Counted from the stretch's first letter, positions 20,380 to 32,256 are shown. The stretch is 64,000 nt of DNA from Megaustenia siamemsis (GCA_032433765.1 JAVIAB010000073.1:60941052-61005051), one strand, 5' to 3'. Numbers and translations are program-made. The notes: generated by a model not told the origin, from the sequence alone.

Positions 20380-21240
20380 ATATCTCTGTCTGTCTGTGTG
20401 TGTGTGTGCAAGTTCAGTTATTTACAAAATATCTCTTTTCCATTTTGAACACTTCTCTATTACATTTCTGATGATGGTAATATATCTGACTGAAGCCTGC
20501 TTGTTATTTCTTTAGATTTAGGTCCATTGTTTTGGAGCTTTTTGTTTGATGATTTTGCTGTTTCATTAGTAATTAAGGAGAGGAAGACAAAATATCCTCC
20601 AACAACAAAGCTGAATTAGTGCTCTACCAGAAACCATCAGAACATTCAAAACAAGAAATCTCAACTTAAAACATAATTTTTAGGCTGCCAGTCATTTCTT
20701 CAGTCCCTGAGAACTTCAAACATCCCCAAGCCACCACATAAAACATCATCTCAGAATGAAATGAATTGCCACTGTCCACAAATGTGACATGGTAATGGAA
20801 ACCCTCTGAGGTAGCTGATACATTCTTCAAAAACTGGCAGCAGGAAAACTCAATACTCACTTCTAATGAGAAACCAAGACTTACCAAATGCAGAACAAAC
20901 TGAAAGCAAAACCTCCAATTAAACAACATACAGTATCCTATACACCAACCGCCAAAGCAAGACCATCATTTTCTGCCTCAGAAGAGGCAATTGCAGACTC
21001 CTGAGCCACTTTTACCACTGAGGAATAATTTACACTGTGATAAATGTCCTGTAAAGCAGGTGCCCACACCCTAGAAAACCTTTTTCACTTATGCAACAAG
21101 CATGCTGTCCTTCAACATCATACTTGTCCTAATAACAAAACATACAATAAAAATTGTGAGGATATTTTGAAGACCATGGAAGGATCGTGAGCAAGAGAAG
21201 GCATAGCATGACTAAAAATGTCTTGACAGACAGAAAGAGA
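20380..21240. other. intron sequence with weak LINE traces
   Basis: A short (TA)n/(TG)n stretch lies at 20,350-20,410. Around 20,970-21,120 a frame reads roughly FCLRRGNCRLLSHFYH, reminiscent of LINE C-termini, but it is too degraded to assign. Confidence 0.35.
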
Positions 21241-21245
21241 CTATA

Positions 21246-23351
21246 GTCCGTTTCATAACTCGTGCCCAACTTTTAAAATCGATATCTTTTTAACCGCTTT
21301 TTGTACGTTGTTCAGAATTGGCATGTAAAGTTATAATGATTAGAACCCAACAGGGAATTAATTTCATAAAAAAAAAAACACTTGGTTATTATTGTTGCTT
21401 ATTTGATTTATATAAATTTATAACGACCCATTGATGTAGTCAAAACTTAATGTTTACAGTATTTTAAGTTAAAAATAGCGATAAAAATCTATACACGGTC
21501 AAATTGACGTGTTTGCACGCTTTCAACGTGGGTTTTCTGACACAATTAGACACTTTTAAAAAACACGAGACGTGTGTTCTATTTCCGTTCATTCAGCGGC
21601 GCAGACGTAGAACGATAACATTTATCATGAGTCTTAAAATGAAATTCTGCAGTTTACAAAACATCGCAATAAAAATGTATGACTATTTTTGCAAAGAGGC
21701 TAAACGAGGAAGATTATTTCATTCTTTAGAAAACCCTGAGAATAGGACAAGACACATTTTGGATTTATCTAAACGGTCATTTAATCGCTGGATTCAAGCA
21801 CATGACCGTCAATGTACAAAATATACAAAATCACAAGGAAGAGCAAAAATGTTGGATAATTTCGAAAGTGAACTTATTAGAAGTGAAATTCACAAAATGT
21901 TGGGTATGAATGAAACTGTTACAATAAGAAAATTAAAAGTATCGCTGAAAAAGAACAACAGTATTGAAATATCAAAGTCTACATTATGGAGGAATGTGAG
22001 AGCTGCAGGCTTTACATTCAGAAAGTATTCTAATGGACGTAACATCATCTGTGAGAAGCCACATATAGTAGTCATGAGAAGCAAGTACTTACGTGAAGTA
22101 AAAGAGGTGCGCAAGCAAGGTTATGATATTGTGTACTTGGATGAAACATGGATCAATGCTCACCACACTAACCAAAGGGAGTGGCAGTCATCAGATGGAA
22201 AGATTAAGAGATTAATACCTAGCAGCAAAGGACAGCGCTTGATAATTGCGCATGCAGGTAGTCGACAACATGGACTAATACAGAATGCAGAGCTCATTTT
22301 TCTTTCAAAATCCATAGACAATCGGGATTATCACTCTGAGATGAATGGCCACATATTTAGACATTGGATTGAAAATTCTGCTCTCCCATCACTAGATCGA
22401 CCATCTTGCCTAATAATGGACAATGCAGCGTACCACAACATTGTTGCACTTGAAGATAAAGTCCCGACGTCATCCAGTACAAAAGATGCTATTAAGATAT
22501 GGCTCACAAAGGAGCACATACAATTTAATAACATGTACTTAAAACCTGAATTACTATCTCTAGTAAAGCAAAAACAAAGGACAAAGATTTTTCAAATAGA
22601 TAAGATTATCCAAGAGCACGGTCATATAAGTTTGAGGCTACCACCTTACCATGCTCATTTAAATCCAATAGAACTAATCGAGCAAAATTAAAAGGACAAG
22701 TAGCAGATGAAAATACAACATTCAAAATATGCGATGTAAAGACTGTTGCTAATCTCGCTTTATTAAATATAGACAAAGATTATTGGGTTAAATGTGAAGA
22801 CCACGTCTTAAAACAGGAAGAGGAATATTGGAAAAATTATGGTTTGTGGAATGTTCAACCCCAAACAGTTATTAATCTTTTAGACTCGTCTGATTCAGAA
22901 TGAAAGTATATAGCCCCCACAATGTTGGCCCCTATATTACCTTAAATTAGTTCAACAAACGGTCCTTTTCAGGACCACACAACTATGAAAATTGGACATA
23001 CAGGTATACCTTGATATTATCGTCCGTCCTCGAACTGAGAAGACAATAATTCTCCTGGTGTTTTGTCTTATCCAGTTATTTCCCCATTACGGCCACGCCT
23101 TTACCTAGTGAAAATTAATCACAGACCAGCAACTACGGTAATCTCTATTCTTTAGGGGTTCGCAATTTACAATTTTGACAAACATCAAAGAAATTCGCAG
23201 CTTTAAGAAAACTGCAGCTGCAAGATATTTGTTAAATATACATTTAAAGGGTCTTTTGCATTCTAATAACATTTGGAAAATTTCAAAAGTTTTTAACAAA
23301 TGGTTACTGAGTAATAGCGTTTTGAAGTTGGGCACATGATTTGAAACGAGC
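21246..23351 (+). mobile_element. IS630/Tc1/mariner-superfamily transposon (DD83E), TIRs and TA duplication
   Basis: About 2.1 kb. The left end (GTCCGTTTCATAACTCGTGC...) and the reverse of the right end (GCTCGTTTCAAATCATGTGC...) form imperfect inverted repeats of some 35 bases, both preceded by TA (21,244-21,245 and 23,352-23,353). The encoded transposase has 83 residues between the second Asp and the Glu, close to the DD82E group named Sailor. The group assignment is tentative. It lies in NDUFB10 intron 2. Confidence 0.85.
21627..22903 (+). pseudogene. DDE transposase of the IS630/Tc1/mariner-type element, one frameshift
   Basis: The first ATG is at 21,627; upstream codons from 21,504 are open but start at TTG. 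An N-terminal helix-turn-helix region (LKVSLKKNNSIEISKSTLWR) is followed by the catalytic core: Asp in VYLDETWINAHH, Asp in LIMDNAAYHN, and Glu in YHAHLNPIE. The reading frame breaks near 22,680-22,691, and coding resumes in another frame (LKGQVADENTT ... DSSDSE) to a stop at 22,901-22,903. The enzyme would cut and paste the element. One lesion only, so it is recent. Confidence 0.82.
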
Positions 23352-23637
23352 TATAGTAATTTGTAGCAGATAATACCATTCCAGGTTTTTTTAAAATCCT
23401 GAAATCTTTTTTTTTTTTTTTTAATTAACTCTACAATTATTCAATTTGTATTATCCCACTAGTGTTTTCTTTGTTGGCCAAAGCTGTGATAAAAGTTGTT
23501 TCTAGTACATCAATATCCAAATTTTGGAGTCTGCTTTGATTAGTTCTGCTTTAAGACTATTATAGCCAATTTATATGTTCTTGATATTTTTTTTTAGTGA
23601 ATAGTCTGTTTTGATTATCTTTGACAAGATCAATTTT

Positions 23638-26322
23638 CTCTTCTTCTTTTACCTTTTAGCTCCTGGTGGAGCATAGGTCTTCAACAAACACTTTCCAAGT
23701 CGTTCTGTTTTTTGCCATTCTTTTAAGATCATTCCATGTCTTCCCCATCATCTTCATCTCTGCTTCTATCTGTCTTCTCCAAGAATTCCTTGGTCTTCCT
23801 CTTTGTCTTTTCCCCTGGGGATTCCAAAAAAGGGCCTGTTGTGTAATACTCTCAGTTGGCTTCCGTAGTGTGTGTCCTATCCATCGCCATCGTCTTCGCT
23901 GTATCTCTTTATCCACTGGTATTTGACCGGTACATTTCCATAATTCCACGTTAGTGACTTTGTCCTGCCATTTCCATCCCTTTATTCTGCGCAAGCATCC
24001 ATTAATGAAAGTCTGTACTTTCGTGATTGTCAATTTTGTCATTCTCCATGTTTCACAGCCATATAATAGGACCGACTTAACATTTGAGTTGAAAATTTTT
24101 ATTTTTGTATTTAGCCTAATTTCTTTGGATTTCCATATGTTTCCCAGTGCAATGAAAGCTCCTCTTGCTTTTGATATCCTTATTTTGGTATCATTTTCTG
24201 TTCCTCCCTCTTTATCTATATTACTGCCCAGATATATATAAGATTGTACGTCTAGTAGAGGTATTTCTCCTAGTTTTATATGGTTATTGCCAACTGCATT
24301 AATTCTCATAATATTGGTCTTATCTCTATTAATCTTTAGTCCTAGCTGTTGTGATCTCTCATCTAATATACTCATTTTATCCTGCATCTGTTGATGGCTG
24401 TGTGATAGGAGAGCTATGTCATCAGCAAAGTCTAAATCATCAAGTTGTTTGGTCAGTGACCACTGGATCCCATTTCTGTTGTTTTGAGTTATTTTCATAA
24501 TCCAATCTATGGCCAGTAGAAAGAGAAATGGAGACAGGAGGCATCCTTGCCTTACTCCTGTTCTTATTTCAAATGCTTCTGTAAGCTGTCCTTCATGCAC
24601 CACACTACATTTTGTTCCTTCATACATTGTTTTTATCAGGTTAATAAACTTTATGGGGATTCCGTAATGACTCAGCAACTTCCAAAGCATTCTTCTGTCT
24701 AAACTATCAAATGCCTTTTCGTAATCTATGAATCCAATATATAGTGGGGATTTTAGTTCTAAACTTTGTTCAACTATTATACGTAGGGTAGTTATTTGAT
24801 CAGCACATGATCTGTTCTTCCTAAAACCTGCTTGTTCATCTCTCAAGTGTTTCTCTATAGCCTCTTTTAGTCTCTCCAGAATGATTCTGCCTAATATTTT
24901 TCCTGGCACTGATAGTAGCATAATTCCCCTATAATTTGTGCACTCCTGTAAACTTCCTTTCTTTGGTAGTTTGATCATATAACCTTCTCTCCAGTCTTTA
25001 GGTATTTCTTCCCTCTCCCAAATTTTATCCAGTAGATCCTGTAACATCTTGGTAGAGGTGTTAATATCTGCTTTGATGGCTTCCGAAGGAATTTCATCTG
25101 GTCCTGTGGCTTTACCATCTTTTAATAATTTGATGGCTTTCATTATTTCTTCTTTGCTTGGTTTTCCGCAGTTAACGTGTAACTCTTCTTCTGCTGGTAG
25201 TATATCTGGAGGATTATTTGAGCCGGGTCTGTTCAAAAGTTCTTCAAAGTGTTCTTTCCATCTCTCCATTTGTTCCCTTATATTACTAAGCAGATTTCCT
25301 TTCTTGTCTTTGATAAAGGCGTTGATCTGTTTGTATTTTCCACCTAATTTCTTTGTGCTGTTGTACAGTTCTTTCATATTCCCTTTATTTGCTGCTTCTT
25401 CTGCCTCTTTAGCTAGTTCATCTATATATTTCCTCTTATCCCTTTTAATGCATCTTCTCACTTCTTTGTTCACCTCTGTGTAAGCTTCCTGTGTCTTGGC
25501 TTTATTACTTCTTGTTTTGCTTTTATTTATGTCTGCTTTCTTGTTCTTTCTTTCTTTAATTTTATCCAGGGTCTCTGCTGTCATCCATGCCTTATTCTGG
25601 CGTTCTCTTTTCCCCAGTGTTTCTTCGCATGTCTCTTTCCATATATTTTTTACCTGTTTCCAATGATCTTCTATATTTATTGTATTTTCTAGTTGTTGGA
25701 GGACTTGGTATTTGTTTGATATTGTGACTGCGAATTTATCTTTAATTCCTTGTTCTTTAAGAAACCCTACATTGAAATACTTTCTACCCTTATTCGTTGT
25801 ATTATACCTTTTTAATTTAATTTTAAGTTTGGCTAACAGAAGATGATGATCAGAAGCTATATCTGCCCCTCTATATACTTTTACATCCTGTAAGGATGAC
25901 TTAAATTTATTATTAATACATATGTGATCAATTTGATTTTCCGTTCTATGATCTGGTGACACCCATGTAGCTTTGTGTATTCTTTTATGTTGGAATATTG
26001 TTCCTCCTAGGCTCATTTGATTAAGGGCGCAGAAATTCACAAATATCTCTCCATTCTCGTTTATATCTCCAAGTCCATGTTTTCCCATAATCTCTTCGAA
26101 GCCTCTGTTGTCTGATCCTACCTTAGCATTTAGGTCTCCCATCAAGATTATAATATCCTTGGCTCGTCTTGCATCCATCTGCCATTGTAGCTGTTTATAA
26201 AAATCATCTTTAACTGAGTCATCTTTATCGTTGGTTGGTGCATAGCATTGTATAATGTGTAATTTTATTTTGTTTTTGGTTGTTCTAAATGTTGCTCTCA
26301 CCAGTCTTGGTCCCACTGCCTC
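23638..26322 (-). mobile_element. RTE-type LINE, 5'-truncated, with 13-bp target duplication
   Basis: The insertion is flanked by CAAGATCAATTTT at 23,625-23,637 and 26,323-26,335, a textbook target-site duplication. The 3' end (minus strand) reads AGCTAAAAGGTAAAAGAAGAAG, a short A/G-rich tail without long poly(A). Truncation removed the 5' part of the endonuclease region. A 3' copy of the same family is at 62,406-62,819. Confidence 0.95.
23656..26322 (-). CDS. LINE ORF2: partial AP endonuclease plus reverse transcriptase
   Basis: An uninterrupted frame of about 889 codons enters from the truncated edge; the first codons at 26,323-26,331 are target DNA. The endonuclease portion keeps MGDLNAKVG, NQIDHICINN and SDHHLLLAKLK, but lacks the N-terminal catalytic part. 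The reverse transcriptase has motif A (GFIDYEKAFDSLDR), motif B (GVRQGCLLSPFLF) and motif C (LDFADDIALL). The C-terminus ends in GKRQRGRPRNSWRRQIEAE and a short tail. This is the RTE/BovB style seen in craniofacial-development-protein-2-like annotations. The open frame means a recent insertion; it is dead on arrival because of truncation. Confidence 0.93.
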   Translation of the reverse strand, partial: EAVGPRLVRATFRTTKNKIKLHIIQCYAPTNDKDDSVKDDFYKQLQWQMDARRAKDIIILMGDLNAKVGSDNRGFEEIMGKHGLGDINENGEIFVNFCALNQMSLGGTIFQHKRIHKATWVSPDHRTENQIDHICINNKFKSSLQDVKVYRGADIASDHHLLLAKLKIKLKRYNTTNKGRKYFNVGFLKEQGIKDKFAVTISNKYQVLQQLENTINIEDHWKQVKNIWKETCEETLGKRERQNKAWMTAETLDKIKERKNKKADINKSKTRSNKAKTQEAYTEVNKEVRRCIKRDKRKYIDELAKEAEEAANKGNMKELYNSTKKLGGKYKQINAFIKDKKGNLLSNIREQMERWKEHFEELLNRPGSNNPPDILPAEEELHVNCGKPSKEEIMKAIKLLKDGKATGPDEIPSEAIKADINTSTKMLQDLLDKIWEREEIPKDWREGYMIKLPKKGSLQECTNYRGIMLLSVPGKILGRIILERLKEAIEKHLRDEQAGFRKNRSCADQITTLRIIVEQSLELKSPLYIGFIDYEKAFDSLDRRMLWKLLSHYGIPIKFINLIKTMYEGTKCSVVHEGQLTEAFEIRTGVRQGCLLSPFLFLLAIDWIMKITQNNRNGIQWSLTKQLDDLDFADDIALLSHSHQQMQDKMSILDERSQQLGLKINRDKTNIMRINAVGNNHIKLGEIPLLDVQSYIYLGSNIDKEGGTENDTKIRISKARGAFIALGNIWKSKEIRLNTKIKIFNSNVKSVLLYGCETWRMTKLTITKVQTFINGCLRRIKGWKWQDKVTNVELWKCTGQIPVDKEIQRRRWRWIGHTLRKPTESITQQALFWNPQGKRQRGRPRNSWRRQIEAEMKMMGKTWNDLKRMAKNRTTWKVFVEDLCSTRS

Positions 26323-26648
26323 CAAGATCAATTTTCACCTCAGGAATTTTAGCAATCTGTGATTGTCTTGTTATTGAGCGTTTTTTGGGCTGCACTGTCC
26401 ATCTTTTCTTGTTATCTTAAGTCTGTGGTGATGAGTGCTCTTCTTCTGTCAATTAGTTATACTTTTGTGATGTTTGCTGTTTGCTTATTATTGTCTGCCA
26501 TTTCTTTTCAAAGTTTTGTTGTCATGTCATTTGTTGATTTCCTTATGTGACAATAAAAGATATATATCGCATTTTATTTATTTACTAAGTTTTCACTACT
26601 TATTGTTCTCTTAATGTAGAAGACTGCTTATTCTCATATTCTATTTAA

Positions 26649-27615
26649 CCCTAGATTGTGCTACCTATCTGTGACATTTTTTTTTTTAACGAGACTGCTG
26701 TAAAAAATTACTACCACTTAAGTGTTACATTTGGAGTTTGGATAATAATATTTTTTTTTTAACTTTTGGTACACAGCTGTGTGTTTACCCTAGCAGAGAC
26801 ATGGGAATCGGATGGTGTAATCATTTCCTTAGCCTAGATTTTATGGCCTGAAATTCAATCCCATTGCCCTCTGGCAACCAGAGCTGTTACATTGTCCATT
26901 GACACGACAGCCAGAAGTCTATCTGTCAATCCAGCTGTATGTTCGGCTCCCTCATAGCGTTGTTCACTGGCTATCTGTGTTACGAAGATTTGTTTCATGC
27001 CTATGCCAAAACTCGAGGAGAATTCCCTTGCCATAAAAAAAAAATAGGGAATAAAACAAATTCCTTGGTTGGTTGGTTTATGTTCACCAAAACGATGACA
27101 TCACTTCATCATCTGCCCTTAAAATGATGTTAAGTGGGCATGTCTACGTTGTGTTGTGGTTTGCAGTAAAACTTGGCATAACACATACAACTTCAGCATG
27201 ATATTTTTAAGTACAAGGTTGTCTTCCTTCCTCAATCCCTATTCACTTGGCCAGACTAGTCAGGTTAGTCTGTTTCTGGACACACCACGGAGAGGTGGAG
27301 CAGGGTCTGGATGGTTCTGGTTCACCGAACCTGGTGCAAGCCATCAGCTGTAGGTTGCTGATAACTTCCAGCTCATGGTGTGAGGCGCCTTTGCCTCCAC
27401 TAACTTCTTGAAGATTAGCAAAATAAAAAAACAGCCCCTGACCGTAGTACTTTTTAACCTGTGCACATTTGTGTCTTATTCAACACTCAGGAGTCACTGG
27501 AATAAGTAAATAGAAAGTTATAGAGAGGGGCAAATGTTTGCCCATGACAGACTGTTAACTTCCAATAATTTGTACTTTGAGGGGGTAATTTTTACGATAG
27601 TCTCGTAATCTAGAG
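26649..27615. mobile_element. piggyBac-like non-autonomous element (TTAA duplication)
   Basis: The left end reads TTAA|CCCTAGATT (26,645-26,657) and the right end AATCTAGAG|TTAA (27,607-27,619). Further inside, AACGAGACTGCTGTAAAAAA matches the reverse of the right end (ACGAGACTATCGTAAAAATT). TTAA plus CCCTAGA is the piggyBac signature. The 967-bp interior encodes no transposase. A second, inverted copy lies at 61,253-61,850. Confidence 0.78.
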
Positions 27616-27816
27616 TTAAATTGATGTCACTTCTTTTGTGATCATCATTTTTTTCCCAAAATTATTGTGTGTTTTTTCTTCTAAATCTCAAACGTATTCC
27701 ATTTATATTGTTCTGATTTATGTGGATGAGATTTTACAAAAAAGGATATTCTATTTGACATTTCAACATTCAACTCTTTCTTATTCTTTACTGATCAACT
27801 TCATCTATAAATATAA

Positions 27817-29147
27817 GGGAGGTCAAAAAGTAATGCACACCAATTTTTTTCTCGGAAACTATTCGGGCAAAATGTGTGAAATTTTCACAGATTGTAGCTG
27901 AACATCCCCTTTACACTACCTATTTTTCAACATAATCTCCGTCCAAGCGTATTGCCTTACGCCAACGCGAAACTAGGTCATGAATGCCTCGTTTGTACCA
28001 AGTTTTGTCCTGCTCGCGTAGCCATTTTTTAACTGCACGGATCACATCCTCATCATTGTCAAAGTGTTTCCCACGCAGGAATTTTTTGAGTGGTTCAAAC
28101 AGATGGAAATCTGAGGGAGCCAGATCAGGGCTGTAAGGAGGATGGGGCAGTACAGTCCAACCAAATTTGTTGATTGCTTCCCGTGTTACCAGACTTGTGT
28201 GAGGGCGTGCACTGTCATGTTGAAGCAACAAATCTGCAGATGGCTTATTAGGCCGAACTCTGTGGAACCGATTTTTGAGTTTTGTCAGTGTATTGATGTA
28301 AGCTGTCGAGTTGATTGTCTCACCTCTTGTCATTACATCAACAAGAATCACACCATCAATGTCCCAGAAGACAGTGATCATCACCTTTCCGGCTGATGGA
28401 GATGTTTTGAATTTTTTTCTTTTTGGTGACTGCGGATGATGCCATTCCATTGACTGCATTTTTGTTTCAGGCTCATAATAATGTCCCCACGTTTCGTCAC
28501 CGGTAACAATTTTTGGACAAAAACATTTCTCCTTCAACACCGAAACGCTCCAACAATTCAGAACAGAATGTTTTCCTTTGAACTCTGTGATCATTTGTTA
28601 GGCACCGAGGAACCCATCGAGCGCAAATCTTTGAATATCCGAGAGTTTTAAAAATTGCGATTGCACTTCCCTTGCTGACTGTAAGCTGCAATGCCAGTTG
28701 CTGACTAGTGATACGCCTATCCTTACGAATAATGGCATCAGCCAGGTTTAACATGTCTGTGCTGGTAGCCGAGGCAACACGTCCAAAACGCGGTAAATCA
28801 TGCAGCTCCACTCGTACACTTTCTGCAGCTTTAATTCTCTGAACCCAGCGACTAACTGTGCTCCTATCGACTGCAGAACATTTGTACACTGCACACAGTC
28901 ATTTATGAATGTTTGCCACAGTTTCTTTTTCCGCAACCAGAAATTCTATGACAATTCGCTGTTTGTAACGGACATTGTTGACAAGCTCCATTTTAACGGT
29001 TCATAGATTGCGTAATATTTTTCAGAATGCTGTGCAATTTGGTGCACATAATTGGAACATGTCATATTCTAAGTGTGCAAAATTTCATATTCCTATCTTT
29101 ATTATTAGCCGAGAAAAAAATGGGTGTGCATTACTTTTTGACCTCCC
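27817..29147 (-). mobile_element. mariner element with ~39-bp TIRs
   Basis: The ends GGGAGGTCAAAAAGTAATGC... at 27,817 and its complement at 29,109-29,147 match with about one mismatch over 39 bases. The right end is followed by TA. The size (1.33 kb) and a single transposase gene fit mariner. It lies in NDUFB10 intron 2, in reverse orientation to the gene. Confidence 0.93.
27920..28991 (-). pseudogene. mariner transposase (DD34D), stop and frameshift
   Basis: The start ATG is at 28,991 (MELVNNVRYKQRIVIEF). An in-frame TGA occurs about 30 codons in (near 28,903). The HTH region follows (DRSTVSRWVQRIKAAESVRV; RRITSQQLALQLTVS). A frameshift near 28,550 separates it from the catalytic half (27,920-28,594): TGDETWGHYYEP, LLQHDSARPHTS, and YSPDLAPSDFHLF, the mariner D,D(34)D. 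Two lesions, otherwise well kept. Confidence 0.92.
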
Positions 29148-29985
29148 TACGTATAAGGTTATGTAATTGGATATATGGATAATTGGATGCATTGGAATAT
29201 TCTTTGGTGGTTTTCCTTAATTTGTCTTGCAGTGTTACTTATGTGAGCCATGTAATCATTATTTTACCTGTTAACAACATGACTTTTGCTCTAGTCAGCG
29301 CCCCTTTGGGACTGGCAAACAAGCTTGGTCCTATTTGGCTATGTTCAGAAAGAAAGAGACCATATCAGTAGCATTGAGTTTGTGGTATAGCATTTATTGT
29401 GCTGCTAAAATGTACAGTTTATAGTCCGGTGCCTTGTAGGTCTAATGTTTTAGACTTCTGCACTTGCGGCTTCTTCTCATGCTTCCTCCCATAGTCAGAA
29501 TGCCTTTCCAGTATAGTGATCTCTTACCATGGAGCTGAGTTGCCAAAGCCCTTTGTTCTATCAGGAACTTCTATGATTGGACATGTCATAACAAATATGA
29601 ACTTTTGAAAGTAAAATAGTCATTAATTGGTTACATTTCTTAAAGTAAAGGTGCTTTATGTCTTATAAAATTGTTGAAGTCACTATTTGTTTCCTCTCAT
29701 TTTATGGTTAAATCCAACATTTGTTTTTTATCATGACTGATTAGTCTTGTCATAGAGGGCTTGCTTTTTACACCGAACACCAGGGTTTGAAACTTGCTCA
29801 TCCCCGCCAGTCAACTCAGCTGGAAAAAAAGTTGGCACCTGGCAGTTGGTCTGGGGAGAACACTGAACCGCACTCCCTCAAAAGATGTGTTCATGTATAG
29901 TGGAGAGTCTACACTCGATTCCCTTACAGCAGTAAAAATACTGCTAAGGGACCCTTTTACCTATTTTTCTATCACATTACGGTTA
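29148..29985. other. NDUFB10 intron 2, no gene seen
   Basis: No gene. Around 29,740-29,830 there is a weak tRNA-like B-box (CAGGGTTTGAAACTTG), possibly a decayed SINE. Confidence 0.35.
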
Positions 29986-29989
29986 TATT

Positions 29990-31290
29990 AGTATTGGCAG
30001 AAACTCACTTTGGGCTATATGGTTGACATACTAGTGTACACGCTAGTTGATGGCAAAGATCTTCTTCACCTCCTAGAATTAGATGGAAAGAGTGAGTAAA
30101 TACTCTGTAAAGTTATAGATGAGCAAGTGTGATTTTTTTTTTTTTTTAAAACTGGTACAAAATATTTAGGATTTATTGTCGGTCAAGAAGGGATTAAGTC
30201 AGATGAAGACAAAGTCGAGGCAATCAACAAAGAAACATGGCAATGCCTACAAAGATCAGAGAATTACAAAGTTTCATAAGAATGTGCAGATATTATGGAA
30301 GATTCATACCCAACCTTTCAGTAATTGTGGAACCTCTAGTAGCACTAACCAGGAAGTTTGTAGATGATTCAAGTAGAGAGATGAGTGCCAGAGAGCTTTC
30401 AATGGTTTGAAAGAAAACTTGACCACTATGCTGCTTCTATCACACCCTGACATTGATAAGGAAATGATCCTATACACTGATGCATCGGTTCAGGCAATTG
30501 GGGCAAATCTAGTTCAACCAAGTGTAACAGAAGAAGAGATCATACCAGGGATCAAAAATGAAAGGCCGATACAGTTTTTATTGCACAAACTCAGCAAATT
30601 GGCTATTCATTATGCTTTACAAAAACTGGATTTCTATCTGCAGAATGCCAAATTTGTTATTAGGACGGATCATAAACCACAGAAAGCTATGTTAGAAGCA
30701 CCAATGCAGAACAGAAAGATTCAAATGTGGGCTTTAAATTTACAAGGGTATAACATGAAAGTAGAATAAATTCCTAGAACTGAGAACGTCTGTGCAGATC
30801 TACTATCTAGAATCCCATATCAGAAGGAGGAAGAAAATGAGGAAGATGAAGGAGAGCTGTAAATAGGCGACAGAGCATTCCAAGTCGATATCATTAACAC
30901 AAATAGATTAGAAGACCAACCTTACCAAGAACAAACAGAAATAGAACAGTCAGGGGTAGAACAAACGGAAGCAGAAGAAGAACAGGAAAGGAAGAAATTC
31001 ACTCAAAAAGAAAAAAAGGAGGACTCTGAATTAAAACAAATAATAGAAGATATCAAAGCACACAAGAGCCTAAAGAAGTTCAGCAAGTTTCATATTGATG
31101 AGAAAGATGGAAGTCTGTGTTTGATCTCCAGTAAGGAGGTAAATCCAATCAGCAAAGTGTACATCCCCAGTAGCCAGAGAAAACAAGTACTCAAAGCATA
31201 TCGTGAGAAGAACGGTCAAGTAGGGGGAGATAAAGTGTTGGATGCCACTACAATGAGGTATTATTGGCCTGGAATGTTCCATGGTGTTTG
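29990..31290 (+). mobile_element. Ty3/gypsy-type LTR retrotransposon pol remnant
   Basis: The plus strand carries RT box YMVDILVYT (usually Y.DD), then KYLGFIVGQEGIKSDEDKVE, then RNase H (LYTDASVQAIGANLVQPS; FVIRTDHKPQ) in 30,407-30,769. An LLSRIPY peptide follows, and the integrase zinc-finger end (GQVGGDKVLDATTMRYYWPG) near 31,215-31,275. Several stops. No LTRs found. At about 31,290 it is joined to a LINE fragment. Confidence 0.85.
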
Positions 31291-31885
31291 ACCATGATAA
31301 AATACAACAATGAGAACTCTGCACCTATTGATATAATAAGAGGAGTATGACAGGGCTGCATTCTATCATCATATCTATCTAACTTATAAACTGAGCAGGT
31401 CTTCAAAGGCATGAGAATGCCAGAACTAAACATCATTGGATATATAATCAAAGATATACTGATGATACTGTATTCATGGCAGAAAATCCAGAAGACCTAC
31501 AACAACTAGTGAACCAAATTAGCAAGACAAAGGATATGGATTTGAAATAAATATTAAAACTATGATTATTAGCAGAGAAAAGACACAAAATATAAAAGGA
31601 GACACTGAAGTAGACGGAAAGAGCCTAGAAATTGTTCAAGAATATAGCTATCTTGGGCATTTTATAACAAAAGATGGAAAATGTAAGACAGAAATAAACA
31701 AAAGATAAAAATCATCTTGGAAGGGAAGGTGTAAGTTAGATGAGGCAGAGGCAGACCAGGACTAAAGTGAACTGATAACATTTAAAGGTGGACAAGGTAA
31801 ACCTATGGCAATGTGCACCATCACGACAAGAGACAGCAAAATGGCGTTCCATGGTAGCTAACTTTTAATGTGAAGACCCAATGAA
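31290..31885 (+). mobile_element. LINE family A 3' fragment, degraded
   Basis: Broken frames read QGCILSSYLSNL, YTDDTVFMAENPEDLQQLV and EYSYLGHFITKDGKCKTEI, all LINE reverse transcriptase pieces. The family A 3' end follows (GGCAGAC...GACTAAAGT ... AAATGGCGTTCCATGGTAGC) to about 31,880. Confidence 0.75.
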
Positions 31886-32043
31886 TGAATTGTTGAATCC
31901 AGAATTTTCTCTCACAAAATGGTTGAATTCACTGTTTCCTCTTAAAGAATGATTGATATTGAATAATATTTGTCACATGATTGAATCCAACATTTGTTTT
32001 CTATTACATTATGGTTTACTTCAACATTTATCTTCTCTCATAG

Positions 32044-32183
32044 AATGGTTGAATCCAACATTATCAAGATACTTCGAGAAAGGAAAACAGAGTGTTATGC
32101 TTGGGAGGGACCTGATGCAGAAGTGAAATGCAGAAAGCTTGTTGATATCTATGAGGATGCTGCTACTAACTGGTTCATCAAGT
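32044..32183 (+). CDS. NDUFB10: NDUFB10 exon 3 (residues 93-139)
   Basis: The acceptor TCTTCTCTCATAG ends at 32,043; the first A completes a Lys codon. It encodes VESNIIKILRERKTECYAWE and GPDAEVKCRKLVDIYEDAAT, matching the family stretch with the C-X11-C pair (KACQQREG....NC). The donor is T|GTAAGT at 32,184, phase 1. Confidence 0.9.
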
Positions 32184-32256
32184 GTAAGTTTTCTTCTTCC
32201 TGTTCCTAGCCATAGAGTAACTCAACAGTTAGTAGCCAACACAACCTCTTCAGTAG

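Noticed and set aside
23666..25483. Plus-strand frames (86, 95, 144 aa) that look membrane-like
   Set aside because: Antisense of the minus-strand LINE ORF2; hydrophobic appearance is from complementing Lys/Glu-rich codons.
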